DNA of 64,000 nt from NCBI RefSeq assembly GCF_000621485.1, contig NZ_JHYF01000009.1:1-64000 (forward strand), given 5' to 3'. The translations under genes were made by a program, and so were the position numbers. This stretch comes from Alkaliphilus transvaalensis ATCC 700919. GTDB taxonomy: Bacteria; Bacillota; Clostridia; Peptostreptococcales; Natronincolaceae. The notes beneath the pieces were generated by a model, which made no database searches, was not told the origin of the DNA, and saw only the letters and a program-made list of their open reading frames with translations. Below, one piece after another: positions 28,011 through 37,216 of the stretch (position 1 is its first letter; each line of letters opens with the position of its first letter).

Positions 28011-29624
28011 TTACCAAACTGCTATTGCGCCATCTGTTCTACCTTCTGTTCCCCCTGCCAAAACACCCTTTTCATCTCTCCAAATAATCTGACCTCTCCC
28101 AAAAAGGCCCACATCTTCTGCTACAACAATTTCATGACCTAGTTTCTTTAAGTTTTCTTGTATTTCTTTTGGCATTGCTTTTTCCATATCAATACGTTTT
28201 TCCTTACTCCAATGCCAACGGGGAGCATCTAATGCAGCTTGTGGATTTAACTTAAAATCTATTGTGTTCATTACCACTTGTAAATGTCCTTGTGGTTGCA
28301 TAAAGCCCCCCATAACACCAAAGGGTCCTACTGCCTTTTGGTCCTTCGTTAAAAAGCCTGGAATGATTGTATGATAGGTTCTTTTTCCAGGGGCTAGAGC
28401 ATTGTCATGTTCTTCATCCATTGAGAAGTTATGACCCCTATTTTGCAAACTAATTCCAGTATTAGGTACTACTAATCCAGAACCAAAACCCATATAGTTG
28501 CTTTGTATAAAGGATACCATATTTCCTTCTCCATCGGCAGTTGCTAGATATACTGTCCCACCCTTTGGTGGCGTTCCAGCTACTGGCATTAGGGCTTCCT
28601 TACCGATTAACTTTCTTCTTTCTGCTCCGTAAGCTTCTGAAAGAAGTTCTTCTACCTTTATTTTCATCTCTCGGCTATCGGTAATATACTTTAGTCCATC
28701 GGCAAAGGCTAGCTTTAGAGCCTCCATCTGCTTATGATAGGTATCTACACTGTCTTTATCCTTTATATCAAATTCAAATCCTTTTAATATATTCAATGCT
28801 ATTAAAGTAATTAATCCTTGTCCATTAGGAGGGATCTCCCAGACATCATACCCTCTATAATTTACCTTAATTGGTTCTACCCATTCTGGTTTAAAAGCAA
28901 CTAAGTCTTCTTTATTTAAATATCCGTTGTATTCCATCGAAAACTGATGGATTTTATCTGCTAGTTCACCTTCATAAAAAGCTTTACCATTTGTTTCTGC
29001 AATTAATTCTAGTGTTCTCCCGTGGCTTGGTGATTTCCAAATCTCCCCTGCCCTTGGTGCTCTGCCATGGGGTGCAAAAACCTTAAACCATTCTTCAAAT
29101 TCTTTTCCGTCTAAATTCTGACTATAGACTTCAAATGCCTTTGCCCAATATTTTGCTGTAATTGGTGATACCGGATAACCTTCATAGGCGTATGTAATGG
29201 CAGGCTTTAAGACTTCTGTTAATGATAATTTCCCGAATTTTTTAGATAACTCACCCCATGCCGCTGGGGCTCCTGGTACCGTTACTGGAATCCAACCAAA
29301 CTTAGGAATTGCATCTATCCCTCTTTCCTTTAATTTTTCTATGCTAATTCCCCTTGGTGCAGGCCCACTGGAATTTAATCCGTAAAGTCGATCTTTAACC
29401 CAAACCAAAGCAAAGGCATCTCCACCGATCCCATTAGACGTTGGCTCCATCACCGTTAAACAAGCTGCAGTAGCAATAGCAGCATCTATTGCATTACCGC
29501 CCTGTTTCATAATTTCCATTCCAGCTTCTGCTGCTAGTGGTTGTGATGTAGCTACCATTCCTCTTGTTCCATAAACCACCCTCCGTTGAGAAGGATAGGG
29601 ATAATCTAACCCATTATAGTTCAT
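28011..29624 (-). CDS. Gamma-glutamyltransferase family protein (YwrD-like)
   Basis: 537 residues, a full gamma-glutamyltransferase-type Ntn hydrolase precursor. MVATSQPLAAEAGMEIMKQGGNAIDAAIA begins the large subunit. The likely autocleavage and nucleophile threonine is in PPKGGTVYLATADGEGNMVSF (about residue 355), giving a small subunit of about 180 residues. GVMGGFMQPQGHLQV lies in the latter. No signal peptide, so it is cytoplasmic, as expected for YwrD-type members. They act on gamma-glutamyl compounds or related amides, with true substrate unclear. AAAGGGGGAG precedes the ATG. It starts the minus-strand run that continues into the yhaO-yhaN genes. Confidence 0.88.
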   Translation of the reverse strand: MNYNGLDYPYPSQRRVVYGTRGMVATSQPLAAEAGMEIMKQGGNAIDAAIATAACLTVMEPTSNGIGGDAFALVWVKDRLYGLNSSGPAPRGISIEKLKERGIDAIPKFGWIPVTVPGAPAAWGELSKKFGKLSLTEVLKPAITYAYEGYPVSPITAKYWAKAFEVYSQNLDGKEFEEWFKVFAPHGRAPRAGEIWKSPSHGRTLELIAETNGKAFYEGELADKIHQFSMEYNGYLNKEDLVAFKPEWVEPIKVNYRGYDVWEIPPNGQGLITLIALNILKGFEFDIKDKDSVDTYHKQMEALKLAFADGLKYITDSREMKIKVEELLSEAYGAERRKLIGKEALMPVAGTPPKGGTVYLATADGEGNMVSFIQSNYMGFGSGLVVPNTGISLQNRGHNFSMDEEHDNALAPGKRTYHTIIPGFLTKDQKAVGPFGVMGGFMQPQGHLQVVMNTIDFKLNPQAALDAPRWHWSKEKRIDMEKAMPKEIQENLKKLGHEIVVAEDVGLFGRGQIIWRDEKGVLAGGTEGRTDGAIAVW

Positions 29625-29894
29625 TTTTTCTCCCCCTTTACCTACAAAATATTTCGTTTCTCTATATATTCAATATGTAATTGTTGTTTCCTTCATTAAT
29701 TACTACATAATTTCTTTTAGCAATTATCTTAATTCAATCAACTTTGTTTTTAATTTTCTAAATTGGCAGATTATTTAATTGTAATCTAAAGGAGTTTTTT
29801 ATTATGTTGTTGAATATTAAATAAGATTAGTTTAGTACTTTACTTATTAAATTAGATATTATTACTTAGTTTATCATTAGAGGGGGTATACTTT

Positions 29895-30746
29895 ATGACA
29901 ATTATAGAATCGTCCTTTGCACAACAATTGGTCAATTTGATTTATAAAGAGACAGATCAAAATGCTCATATCTTCGGTGACGGTGGCGTAATCATTGCAA
30001 CTACACAGAAAGAAAGGCTAGGAACCATTCATGAAGGTGCAAAAGATATTATGGCAGGAAAAATAGATTCTATTGCAATAACTAAAGAGATGACTGAAAA
30101 TCTTAAAGGAGCTAGGGCTGGTTTTAGTGTTGGCATTAATTACGAAGATCAACGTATTGGAGCAATTGGAATTTCAGGTGAACCTATCGAAGTAAAACCT
30201 GTCGCTATGATGGCGGCCCATATGATCTCTTTAGAATATGAAAGAAAGCTATTTTTAAGTAAACTAAATGCTATGGCTAGTAATATAAATATTAATCTAC
30301 AAGAATCTTCTGCAGGCCTAGAAGAATTATCTGCCTCATCGGAAGAACAAAGTGCTACAATAGAGTTTCTAAACTCAATGGTAAATGAAACAAAAACTAA
30401 GATTCTAGAAACTAATAAAATCATTGATTTTATTCACAATATTTCTAGACAAACTACCATATTAGGAATTAATGCTTCGATTGAAGCAGCTAGAATAGGT
30501 ATTGAAGGACGAGGGTTTAATGTAGTAGCTAGTGAAATACAAAAATTATCGGAGCATACCTCTAAATCTGTAACACAAATAGAAGAAGTCATTAAAAATG
30601 TACAAGAGCTTGTTAGTAATGTTTCAGATAACATTCTTACTTATACCGACTCCACAAATCAACAATCCATAGTAATACAATCTTTAGCAGAAGAAATGGA
30701 AAGCATTACAAGTTCTGTTGATGCATTTGTTAAAAATCTCAATTAA
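29895..30746 (+). CDS. Soluble chemoreceptor with sugar-diacid recognition domain
   Basis: 283 residues, no membrane helix. Residues 1-115 match the putative sugar diacid recognition domain of CdaR-type regulators (FGDGGVIIATTQKERLGTIHEGA, then GFSVGINYEDQRIGAIGISGEP). Residues 130-283 are a methyl-accepting signalling domain with the hairpin tip region IEAARIGIEGRGFNVVASEI. So a ligand domain normally linked to transcription is fused to a chemotaxis output in the cytoplasm. The signalling part is short, with few heptads. GAGGGGGTATAC precedes the ATG. A 270-bp upstream gap (29625-29894) shows nothing else. Ligand unknown, perhaps a carboxylic sugar acid. Confidence 0.82.
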   Translation: MTIIESSFAQQLVNLIYKETDQNAHIFGDGGVIIATTQKERLGTIHEGAKDIMAGKIDSIAITKEMTENLKGARAGFSVGINYEDQRIGAIGISGEPIEVKPVAMMAAHMISLEYERKLFLSKLNAMASNININLQESSAGLEELSASSEEQSATIEFLNSMVNETKTKILETNKIIDFIHNISRQTTILGINASIEAARIGIEGRGFNVVASEIQKLSEHTSKSVTQIEEVIKNVQELVSNVSDNILTYTDSTNQQSIVIQSLAEEMESITSSVDAFVKNLN

Positions 30747-30761
30747 AGGTCACTATTAAAA

Positions 30762-30800
30762 GAAAAAGAGATCTCAAAATTAATTTGAAATCTCTTTTTC
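30762..30800. terminator. Bidirectional terminator between chemoreceptor and mtnA
   Basis: GAAAAAGAGATCTCAAA (30762-30778) pairs with TTTGAAATCTCTTTTTC (30784-30800), with one mismatch, and U-rich ends on both strands. Confidence 0.85.
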
Positions 30801-30856
30801 TATCGTTATTAAGTAGAACAGTTATCAATCCCATCAAAGGATTGTAGTCCATTGAC

Positions 30857-31903
30857 TTAGTTATTAAAAAGTTTCTTTAAATTTTCAGGATAGGGTGGGT
30901 AAACAATCCCCTTTTCTGTTACAATAGCTGTTATTAGATCATTTGGCGTTACATCAAAAGCTGGGTTATACACATTAATGTTTTCTGGTGCAATCTGCTT
31001 TCCAAACCAACTGGTTACTTCTTTATGTCCTCTTTCTTCAATTGGTATTTCCTTACCGGTTTCCATCATCATATCAATAGTTGGTGTCGGTACTGCCACA
31101 TAAAAAGGAATATTAAAATGCTTAGCTAAGATCGCTAAAGACATTGTACCAATTTTGTTAGCAGTATCACCATTGGCAGCTACTCGATCTGCCCCTGTAA
31201 TGACTGCATCTACTTTCCCCTGGGACATTAAAAACCCCGACATATTATCACAAATAAGGGTAACATCAATGCCACCATGGGCCAATTCGTAAGCCGTAAG
31301 TCTTGCCCCTTGTAAATAGGGTCTTGTTTCATTGGCAAAAACCTTAAAGTCCCATCCTTTTTCTTTAGCAATATACATGGGGGCTGTTGCTGTTCCATAT
31401 TTGGAAGTAGCCAAACTACCTGCATTACAATGGGTTAATAGGCTCATACCTTCCTTAAGTAAAGTAATTAAATGCTCTCCTATTGCTTGATTAATGCTTT
31501 CATCTTCACTATGGATCGTCTTAGCTTCATCTAATAATACCTTTTTCTTGTCTTCTAATGATTGCCCAACCAAGGTTTTTGCTTTAGCTACCATCCGATC
31601 TAATGCCCAGAAAAGGTTTACAGCTGTGGGTCTAGACTCTGCTAAATAGTCAGCACTTTTTTGTACCGCTTCCATAAATTCTTCTTCATTTTCAGTTGTT
31701 ATATTTCTTATGCCAATATATAAACCATAGGCAGCAGCGATCCCAATTAAAGGTGCTCCTCTTAATTCCATGTCTCTAATTGCATGAAAAACATCCTCAA
31801 CAGTGGATTTTGGATTATATTCCTCTACCTCTGGGAGCTTCAATTGATTGAGTACATAAAGGGTATCGTCCTTCCACTCTAGGGGTTTTATAAATTCAGT
31901 CAT
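30857..31903 (-). CDS. mtnA: S-methyl-5-thioribose-1-phosphate isomerase
   Basis: 348 residues of the eIF2B-related isomerase family. Key regions: [16 protein letters not shown] (about residues 47-62), [17 protein letters not shown] with the catalytic Cys (about 155), and [17 protein letters not shown] with the catalytic Asp (about 235). It turns methylthioribose-1-phosphate (or 5-deoxyribose-1-phosphate) into the ribulose form. The ATG at 31903 has AGGAGGGAATGAA before it and begins 11 bases after mtnK ends. A TTG further upstream lies inside the mtnK end. It is the last gene of aldolase-mtnK-mtnA. Confidence 0.94.
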   Translation of the reverse strand: MTEFIKPLEWKDDTLYVLNQLKLPEVEEYNPKSTVEDVFHAIRDMELRGAPLIGIAAAYGLYIGIRNITTENEEEFMEAVQKSADYLAESRPTAVNLFWALDRMVAKAKTLVGQSLEDKKKVLLDEAKTIHSEDESINQAIGEHLITLLKEGMSLLTHCNAGSLATSKYGTATAPMYIAKEKGWDFKVFANETRPYLQGARLTAYELAHGGIDVTLICDNMSGFLMSQGKVDAVITGADRVAANGDTANKIGTMSLAILAKHFNIPFYVAVPTPTIDMMMETGKEIPIEERGHKEVTSWFGKQIAPENINVYNPAFDVTPNDLITAIVTEKGIVYPPYPENLKKLFNN

Positions 31904-31914
31904 TTCATTCCCTC

Positions 31915-33117
31915 CTACCAAATTTTTTCTTTTACTAAGTCAGTTACTTCTTCAATACGATGGATGCTATGTCGATTCATCATGATCTCTTCAGCTAGCT
32001 CTAAGATTTGTATCTGTACATCTTTTCTTCTATCTAAATCTTCAATACTGTCCACATCTTTATTGTGGGCTAATCCATGGATTCGTCTAATCATGACTGC
32101 AGCTGCAAATCCAAGGGTGTCGGTAAACATTTTATCCATATAGTGATTTTGGTAACCCTCCACCTTAGTAATCATATCCTTTGCATCACGATGCCAATTA
32201 GCTTTAAATTTCTCCACAAATTGATTGTAAAAGTCATTAATGGTATTTAATAGATAGCTCCTATAATCACTAATCTCTTCTTTTGCATTATCCTTACCGT
32301 TCCAAGAGACATAATTAATTAGAAAGTTACCTATTATCTTACCGACATCGAAGGCTGATGGACCTACAAAAGCAAACTCTGGATCAAAAACTTTTGTTTC
32401 TTCACTATTGGCAAAGATAGAACCTGTATGTAAATCGCCATGAATTAAGCTTTGTGCTTCTGTTAAGAACTTATATTTCAACTTAGCTGTCTCTAGACGC
32501 AATTGGTTTTTCTTCCAAAAAACTTCTTCTAAATATGGTCTAAGTTTTGGGTTAATATTATTACTCTCGGCATCATAATAGGGGTCTGTAAAAATTAAGT
32601 CTTCGGTTATTTTGCACAACTCTGTATTAATGAATTTAGCAACCATCTTCTTTTTCTCTTCTGGGTCCATATAAAGGTCTGATGTGTAAAAAAGTGTATC
32701 GGCCAAAAAGGTTGAAATATGGTCTGCAAATTTAGGATGCTTTTCTAAGTTTATCATACCATACCTCATTAACCCCAGGTGGGATAGGTCCTCCATGATA
32801 ATGATGGCTAGATCATCGTTACGATGATATAATTTAGGAACTAAATCAGGAACAATTTTACTTTGTATTTCTAGTGCATTAGCCTCAAATGTACTTCGTT
32901 GAATGGATAAGGGCCAACTTTCCCCCACTACTCTAACATATGGTAGGGCTTGTTTAACTACAACCGACTGGTTTGTTTCCTTCTCTTTAACAATGAAAAC
33001 CAAATTAAGATTACCGTCCCCGACTTCCTTTATTGTTAGGTCTGCATCATTTGTAAAAATACCTAAATGCTTAACGTATTCTTCAATTTTGGCTTCATTC
33101 ATTTGATAATATTTCAA
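31915..33117 (-). CDS. mtnK: S-methyl-5-thioribose kinase
   Basis: 400 residues from a TTG at 33117 (GGAGG seven bases upstream). It has the aminoglycoside-phosphotransferase-like fold, with [11 protein letters not shown] (glycine loop), [11 protein letters not shown], the catalytic loop [11 protein letters not shown] (about residues 225-235) and the metal site [16 protein letters not shown] (about 244-259). It phosphorylates methylthioribose (or 5-deoxyribose) at C1. It lies between the class II aldolase and mtnA genes. No methionine-salvage genes mtnB, C, D, W or X are nearby. Confidence 0.94.
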   Translation of the reverse strand: MKYYQMNEAKIEEYVKHLGIFTNDADLTIKEVGDGNLNLVFIVKEKETNQSVVVKQALPYVRVVGESWPLSIQRSTFEANALEIQSKIVPDLVPKLYHRNDDLAIIIMEDLSHLGLMRYGMINLEKHPKFADHISTFLADTLFYTSDLYMDPEEKKKMVAKFINTELCKITEDLIFTDPYYDAESNNINPKLRPYLEEVFWKKNQLRLETAKLKYKFLTEAQSLIHGDLHTGSIFANSEETKVFDPEFAFVGPSAFDVGKIIGNFLINYVSWNGKDNAKEEISDYRSYLLNTINDFYNQFVEKFKANWHRDAKDMITKVEGYQNHYMDKMFTDTLGFAAAVMIRRIHGLAHNKDVDSIEDLDRRKDVQIQILELAEEIMMNRHSIHRIEEVTDLVKEKIW

Positions 33118-33194
33118 AAGACTCCCTCCTTTTCTCAAATATCATACTTTATATCGTAAGTTCTTAAATGAAGACTTTATAAAACCTAACCTTC

Positions 33195-33845
33195 CTACTC
33201 AATTATTTTTTTACTATAGCTTTTTATATAAATTTCTCTCATTTCCTTTACTTCTTTTTCACATAAACCTGCTACATTTTTTCCCATACTTTTTATAATT
33301 GACGCTACTTGAGCCGATTTTTCCGCAATTTCTGCTACTGTCCAAGCTTCCTGTAGATTTCTACCCACCGATACTAACCCGTGCTTTGCCATTAAAGCGG
33401 CATATCTTCCATCCCTCAATGCTTGTACCACATTTTTTCCTAATTCATCTGTTCCTGGGAAAGCATATTTTGCAACTGGTACAGCCCCGCCTATAATCTG
33501 AGCCTGATCTTCTGTATAACATGGTATTTCTTCTTCCATTGCGGCAAAAGCACTGGCATAGATGCTATGGGTATGAACAATTCCCTTTACTTCTTCATAT
33601 TCTAAGTAGATACTTCTATGAAGGGGCATTTCACTGGAGGCTTTTGCCCTTCCACCAATCTGTTCTCCTGTCTTTAAATCAATGATAGCGATTAAATCTT
33701 CTTTCAGTTCTTCATAGGGGATTCCTGAAGGTGTTATCCATATTTGATTCTCGTCTCGCACACTAATATTTCCCCATGTCCCCTTAACCAATCCACTTTT
33801 AATCATCTTTAAACTACATTCTATAATACTATTTGCTATCTCCAT
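33195..33845 (-). CDS. Class II aldolase/adducin family protein, likely DHAP-shunt aldolase
   Basis: 216 residues, full class II aldolase. ANSIIECSLKMIKSGLVKGTWGNISVRD begins it. Zinc ligands are in GIVHTHSIYASAFAAM (about residues 90-105) and MAKHGLVSVGRNLQEAW (about 152-168), with SSEMPLHRSIY carrying the acidic residue. Similar enzymes (fuculose-phosphate aldolases) next to mtnK and mtnA cleave 5-methylthioribulose-1-phosphate or 5-deoxyribulose-1-phosphate into DHAP and an aldehyde. MtnB dehydratases share this fold, so MtnB is the alternative. AGGTGATCC precedes the ATG. It leads the operon. Confidence 0.82.
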   Translation of the reverse strand: MEIANSIIECSLKMIKSGLVKGTWGNISVRDENQIWITPSGIPYEELKEDLIAIIDLKTGEQIGGRAKASSEMPLHRSIYLEYEEVKGIVHTHSIYASAFAAMEEEIPCYTEDQAQIIGGAVPVAKYAFPGTDELGKNVVQALRDGRYAALMAKHGLVSVGRNLQEAWTVAEIAEKSAQVASIIKSMGKNVAGLCEKEVKEMREIYIKSYSKKIIE

Positions 33846-33896
33846 AGGATCACCTGCTTTTATTTTTTATTTGATGAGATTATATAATTAAAGAAG

Positions 33897-33958
33897 TTGC
33901 ATAATTTAATATATATAATGAAAAACAAAAATAATTTTAGAGTTATGGTATTATGCAA
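33897..33958. mobile_element. Short MITE-like palindrome, 62 bp
   Basis: Ends TTGCATAAT (33897-33905) and ATTATGCAA (33950-33958) are perfect 9-bp inverted repeats. The right end reads, inverted, TTGCATAATACCATAAC, identical in its first 17 bases to one end of the element at 22704. Probably an internally deleted copy. No gene in it. Confidence 0.5.
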
Positions 33959-34152
33959 ATCATCTAATATATTTTCATCATTAACTTTTTTATTTTATTT
34001 AATTTGATTATACATTAGTAATAAATGTCAGTAAACATCTTCTTAAGATAACAATATTTTTATTACTTCACCTCTTGTATTACTCAAATAAGATTTCTAT
34101 CTTTACTTTTCTGTGCTATAATTCTAATAAATCTATTGAAGGAGGGGTAACC

Positions 34153-34623
34153 ATGAAACTTAATTTAAAGCCAGATATTACTTTAAGCACCCTTCTAATT
34201 TATGAAATTATCATGATTGCCATTTCTGCCTTCATTGTTATACTTTCTATTTGGAACTTATTTTTCATTTTTAGTACCGACACCTACTTACTTATACGCA
34301 GAATAGACTTTATTGTGTGTGGTGTTTTTGCTATTGACTTAATCCTTCATCTAATTTTTGCTAAAGATAAAATTCAATGTATGAAGAAAAGCATTATTAC
34401 AGTAATTGCTATTGTGCCTTTTGCTAGCTTGTTTCGAATTGCTGGTATACTAAGAATAAATAGGATATTTTTTCTTCTTAAATCTCCTACAATAAGTGCA
34501 GGATCTGGTTTAGCAAAACTATGGCATTTTTTTATGACCCCTGCAGTAATACGTATATCAAAATTCTTTAATCTAGCTCGATCATATTTTAAAAAACATA
34601 CAGATTCCCAAGATCAAGAGTAA
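34153..34623 (+). CDS. Membrane protein resembling a voltage-sensor-like ion channel N-terminal half
   Basis: 156 residues from the ATG at 34153, chosen because GAAGGAGGGG precedes it. An earlier in-frame ATG has no ribosome site. Four hydrophobic helices (about residues 14-38, 55-75, 84-103) and a basic fourth one (IAGILRINRIFFLLK) recall the S1-S4 part of voltage-gated channels: FIVCGVFAIDLILHLIFA matches S2-S3, and an arginine-spaced S4-like helix follows. There is no pore helix or selectivity filter. It ends in a basic tail. Voltage-sensor-only protein is one reading, remnant of a channel another. Confidence 0.6.
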   Translation: MKLNLKPDITLSTLLIYEIIMIAISAFIVILSIWNLFFIFSTDTYLLIRRIDFIVCGVFAIDLILHLIFAKDKIQCMKKSIITVIAIVPFASLFRIAGILRINRIFFLLKSPTISAGSGLAKLWHFFMTPAVIRISKFFNLARSYFKKHTDSQDQE

Positions 34624-34838
34624 GTTTGGGCTATTTTTTCTATAACTGACTTAAATAATCCACAGAATTCCTTTTATTACTTTAGAAATTGAATTAATTT
34701 TGTGGAAATTCTGCATATGTCTGGGGATGAATTAAAATCTACAAAGATTAACTAATTTATAATTAAGGTTTGTATTATGCTACAAATGAATGGGTATCGT
34801 AGAAAAAGAGTCTAAATTAAGTATTTTCAAAAAAATAG

Positions 34839-34868
34839 TTGTAATACATTAATAAAACATGTTATAAT
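34839..34868 (+). promoter_or_regulatory. Promoter of the ABC-F leader
   Basis: TTGTAA (34839-34844), an 18-bp spacer, then an extended -10, TGT-TATAAT (34860-34868). It lies 38 bases before the 47-codon leader ORF. Confidence 0.65.
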
Positions 34869-34906
34869 TTCTATAATTTCTAATATGTGTAAAAGGAGGT
34901 GTAAAG

Positions 34907-35050
34907 ATGGCGTATATCACTTTAGTAAATGGAATTTTGAACAGATTACCTATTTTTTCAAAAACAGCAATGCTAGTTTTAACCAAGGGGTTAGTGTGTC
35001 CAAAATTCAATAGTAATTTACTAAAGGGAAGTACATTGTCTTATACCTAA
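34907..35050 (+). CDS. 47-aa ORF, possible leader peptide of the ABC-F gene
   Basis: ATG at 34907 with an excellent ribosome site (AAAGGAGGTG, five bases before), ending at TAA 35048-35050. The product begins MAYITLVNGILNRLPIF and is mildly hydrophobic and basic. It lies 28 bases upstream of an intrinsic terminator, with the ABC-F gene beyond. This order (promoter, short ORF, terminator, ABC-F) is how some ABC-F genes are controlled by ribosome stalling. It could instead be an independent small protein. No homologue recognised. Confidence 0.55.
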   Translation: MAYITLVNGILNRLPIFSKTAMLVLTKGLVCPKFNSNLLKGSTLSYT

Positions 35051-35077
35051 TCTATTTACTATTTAGTTAATAAATAT

Positions 35078-35113
35078 AAACCTGGGTAAAGATTACTTTG
35101 CCTAGGTTTTTTT
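35078..35113 (+). terminator. Intrinsic terminator / possible attenuator before the ABC-F gene
   Basis: AAACCTGGGTAAAG (35078-35091), loop ATTA, CTTTGCCTAGGTTT (35096-35109), then TTTTT. The 13-14-bp stem lies between the 47-codon ORF and the ABC-F start at 35196. I saw no second promoter in the 83 bases after it, so ABC-F expression may need read-through. Confidence 0.8.
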
Positions 35114-35195
35114 GTTTTTGTATAACAATATAAAAATAGGTTTGACTATTTATCTAGGTAAGGTTATCTTCCCCCATTTTAAGGAGGAATAATTA

Positions 35196-37130
35196 ATGGT
35201 CCATTTATCTTTAAAAAATATAAAAAAATACTATGGTGGCAACTTGATTTTAAACAATATTACCTTCGACATTCTATATAAAGAAAAGGTCGCCATTATC
35301 GGTAGAAATGGTACTGGTAAAACAACAATTTTTAAAATAATTAACCAAATAGAAAAGCAAGATGAAGGTCAACTTGCCATCAAAAAAGATACTACAATAG
35401 GCTATTTAGATCAGATTCCTGTTTTCCCCCAAACCTTCACCGTTAAAGATGTTTTAGATACTGCCTTTGAAAAAGAACTGAAACTATTAGCCAAAATGAG
35501 CCAAATGGAAGTGTCTATGACTAAGGGAAGCCCCCAAGAGATTGAAAAAATCCTTAAAAACTATGGCGAGTTACAACAGGAATTTACTGCTATAGGGGGT
35601 TATAACATGGAGGAAAAACTAAGTAAAGTCTCTGATGGCTTAAAAATCAGTCAAGAACTGATGAAAAGAGTCTTTAATAGTTTAAGTGGCGGAGAAAAAA
35701 CCCGTATACTATTAGGACGAATTCTACTACAGTCCCCAGACCTACTACTATTAGATGAGCCCTCTAATCATCTTGATATGGACTCAATAGAATGGTTAGA
35801 AGATTATTTAAAGGGCTACGATGGTACAGTTTTAATTATCTCCCACGACCGCTATTTTTTAGACCAGACAATTGGTAAAGTAATTGAAATTGAAGAAGGA
35901 GAAGCGGAGGTCTATTTAGGTAATTATTCTTTTTATGTAGAAGAGAAAAATCGAAGACTATTACTAGCCCTAGAAGATTATCAAAACCAACAAAAGAAGA
36001 TTAAATCGATGGAGGAAAGCATCAAACGGTTTAAAGATTGGGGAAACCGTGGCGATAACCCAAAGTTCCATAAAAAAGCAGCCTCTATTCAAAAACGTCT
36101 TGATAAATTAGAAAGAATGAAAAGACCCCTTCTAGAAAGAAAAAAGATTCAAGTAGATTTTGCTGCCGATGGTAAGTCTGGGAAGGATGTAATTAAAATA
36201 AATCAATTAAATAAATCCTTTGACAATTACCCCCTTTTAAAGGACCTAAATTTCCATTTAAGAGCAAATGAAAAAGTGGGGATTTTAGGTAAAAACGGCA
36301 GTGGTAAATCCACTCTATTTAAATTAATTAATGGAGAATTTATAGCCGATGCTGGGGAGATCTTGATAGGAAGCAGTGCTAAAATAGGCTACTTGCAACA
36401 GAACCTCACCTTTCCTGATGAAAATTTAAGCATATTAGAAACGCTACAGTTTAGCTGTAATATCACCATCGGAGAAGCCCGCAGCATCTTGGCTGGGTTT
36501 TTATTCTATGAAGAAGATGTCTTTAAAAGGGTAGGAAATCTATCGGGGGGTGAAAGAAGTAGGCTTCGCCTATGTCAATTGATGCACCAGGATATTAATA
36601 CCCTTATTTTAGATGAACCCACCAACCATCTAGACATTGAATCTAGAGAAATGCTAGAAGAAACATTAGAAGATTTTAAGGGAACAGTTCTCTTTATATC
36701 CCACGATCGGTATTTTATTAACTCCATTGCTCAAAAGGTCTATGAATTGTCGAATCACCGCCTTATTGAATATGCCGGAAACTATGATTATTATAAACAT
36801 AAAAAATTGGAGCTAAAAGAGAGGAAGGAGAAGCAACTTAACCCTAACCCACTAGAAAAAAAGAAATTAGAAAAAATTGTTGATGGAAAGAACTGTAATC
36901 ATAAAAAGATACAATCTAATAAACCTCATAAACCTCTATTAAAAATTAAAGAGGTGGAAGAGAAAATCACTAGCTTAGAATCAGAAATCTATCGGCTAGA
37001 TGAGGAAATGATTAAAGTAGCTACCGATTACTTAGAAGTTCAAAATCTACAGGAAAATAAGGAACAGCTCCAAAGAGATTTAGAAGCATTGATGGAAGCA
37101 TGGTTGGATTTATCTACAGATGGTGAATAA
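35196..37130 (+). CDS. ABC-F family ATP-binding protein (YdiF/Uup-like)
   Basis: 644 residues, two ABC domains on one chain and no membrane segment. Domain 1 has Walker A GRNGTGKTTIF (about residues 36-46), signature LSGGEKTRI and Walker B LLLLDEPSNHLD. Domain 2 has GKNGSGKSTLF (about 365-375), LSGGERSRLRL and LILDEPTNHLD. Between them is the P-site tRNA-interaction motif linker (about 250-310, KDWGNRGDNPKFHKKAA). A charged coiled coil forms the C-terminus (about 540-644), as in YdiF. ABC-F proteins act on ribosomes (stalling relief, assembly or antibiotic protection). AAGGAGGAATAATTA precedes the ATG. The leader suggests attenuation control. Confidence 0.9.
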   Translation: MVHLSLKNIKKYYGGNLILNNITFDILYKEKVAIIGRNGTGKTTIFKIINQIEKQDEGQLAIKKDTTIGYLDQIPVFPQTFTVKDVLDTAFEKELKLLAKMSQMEVSMTKGSPQEIEKILKNYGELQQEFTAIGGYNMEEKLSKVSDGLKISQELMKRVFNSLSGGEKTRILLGRILLQSPDLLLLDEPSNHLDMDSIEWLEDYLKGYDGTVLIISHDRYFLDQTIGKVIEIEEGEAEVYLGNYSFYVEEKNRRLLLALEDYQNQQKKIKSMEESIKRFKDWGNRGDNPKFHKKAASIQKRLDKLERMKRPLLERKKIQVDFAADGKSGKDVIKINQLNKSFDNYPLLKDLNFHLRANEKVGILGKNGSGKSTLFKLINGEFIADAGEILIGSSAKIGYLQQNLTFPDENLSILETLQFSCNITIGEARSILAGFLFYEEDVFKRVGNLSGGERSRLRLCQLMHQDINTLILDEPTNHLDIESREMLEETLEDFKGTVLFISHDRYFINSIAQKVYELSNHRLIEYAGNYDYYKHKKLELKERKEKQLNPNPLEKKKLEKIVDGKNCNHKKIQSNKPHKPLLKIKEVEEKITSLESEIYRLDEEMIKVATDYLEVQNLQENKEQLQRDLEALMEAWLDLSTDGE

Positions 37131-37133
37131 AAC

Positions 37134-37177
37134 AGTAGGAGGTGAGTAAATTATTTACCCGCCTCCTACTATTTTTA
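37134..37177. terminator. Bidirectional terminator between ABC-F and gntP-like genes
   Basis: AGTAGGAGG (37134-37142) pairs with CCTCCTACT (37162-37170), with a second GTAAAT/ATTTAC stem inside. ATTTTTATTA follows on the plus strand. Confidence 0.85.
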
Positions 37178-37216
37178 TTACTTAATATTTCAATTAACCA
37201 TAACTTTTTGTTTCAA

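Noticed and set aside
33846-34152. SAM riboswitch upstream of the mtn trio
   Set aside because: No S-box motifs are present. The gap holds a short MITE-like palindrome instead.
35196-37130. Antibiotic-resistance ABC-F (Vga/Msr type)
   Set aside because: The length and long C-terminal coiled coil fit YdiF/Uup. The resistance types are shorter with another linker, so I leave the role open.
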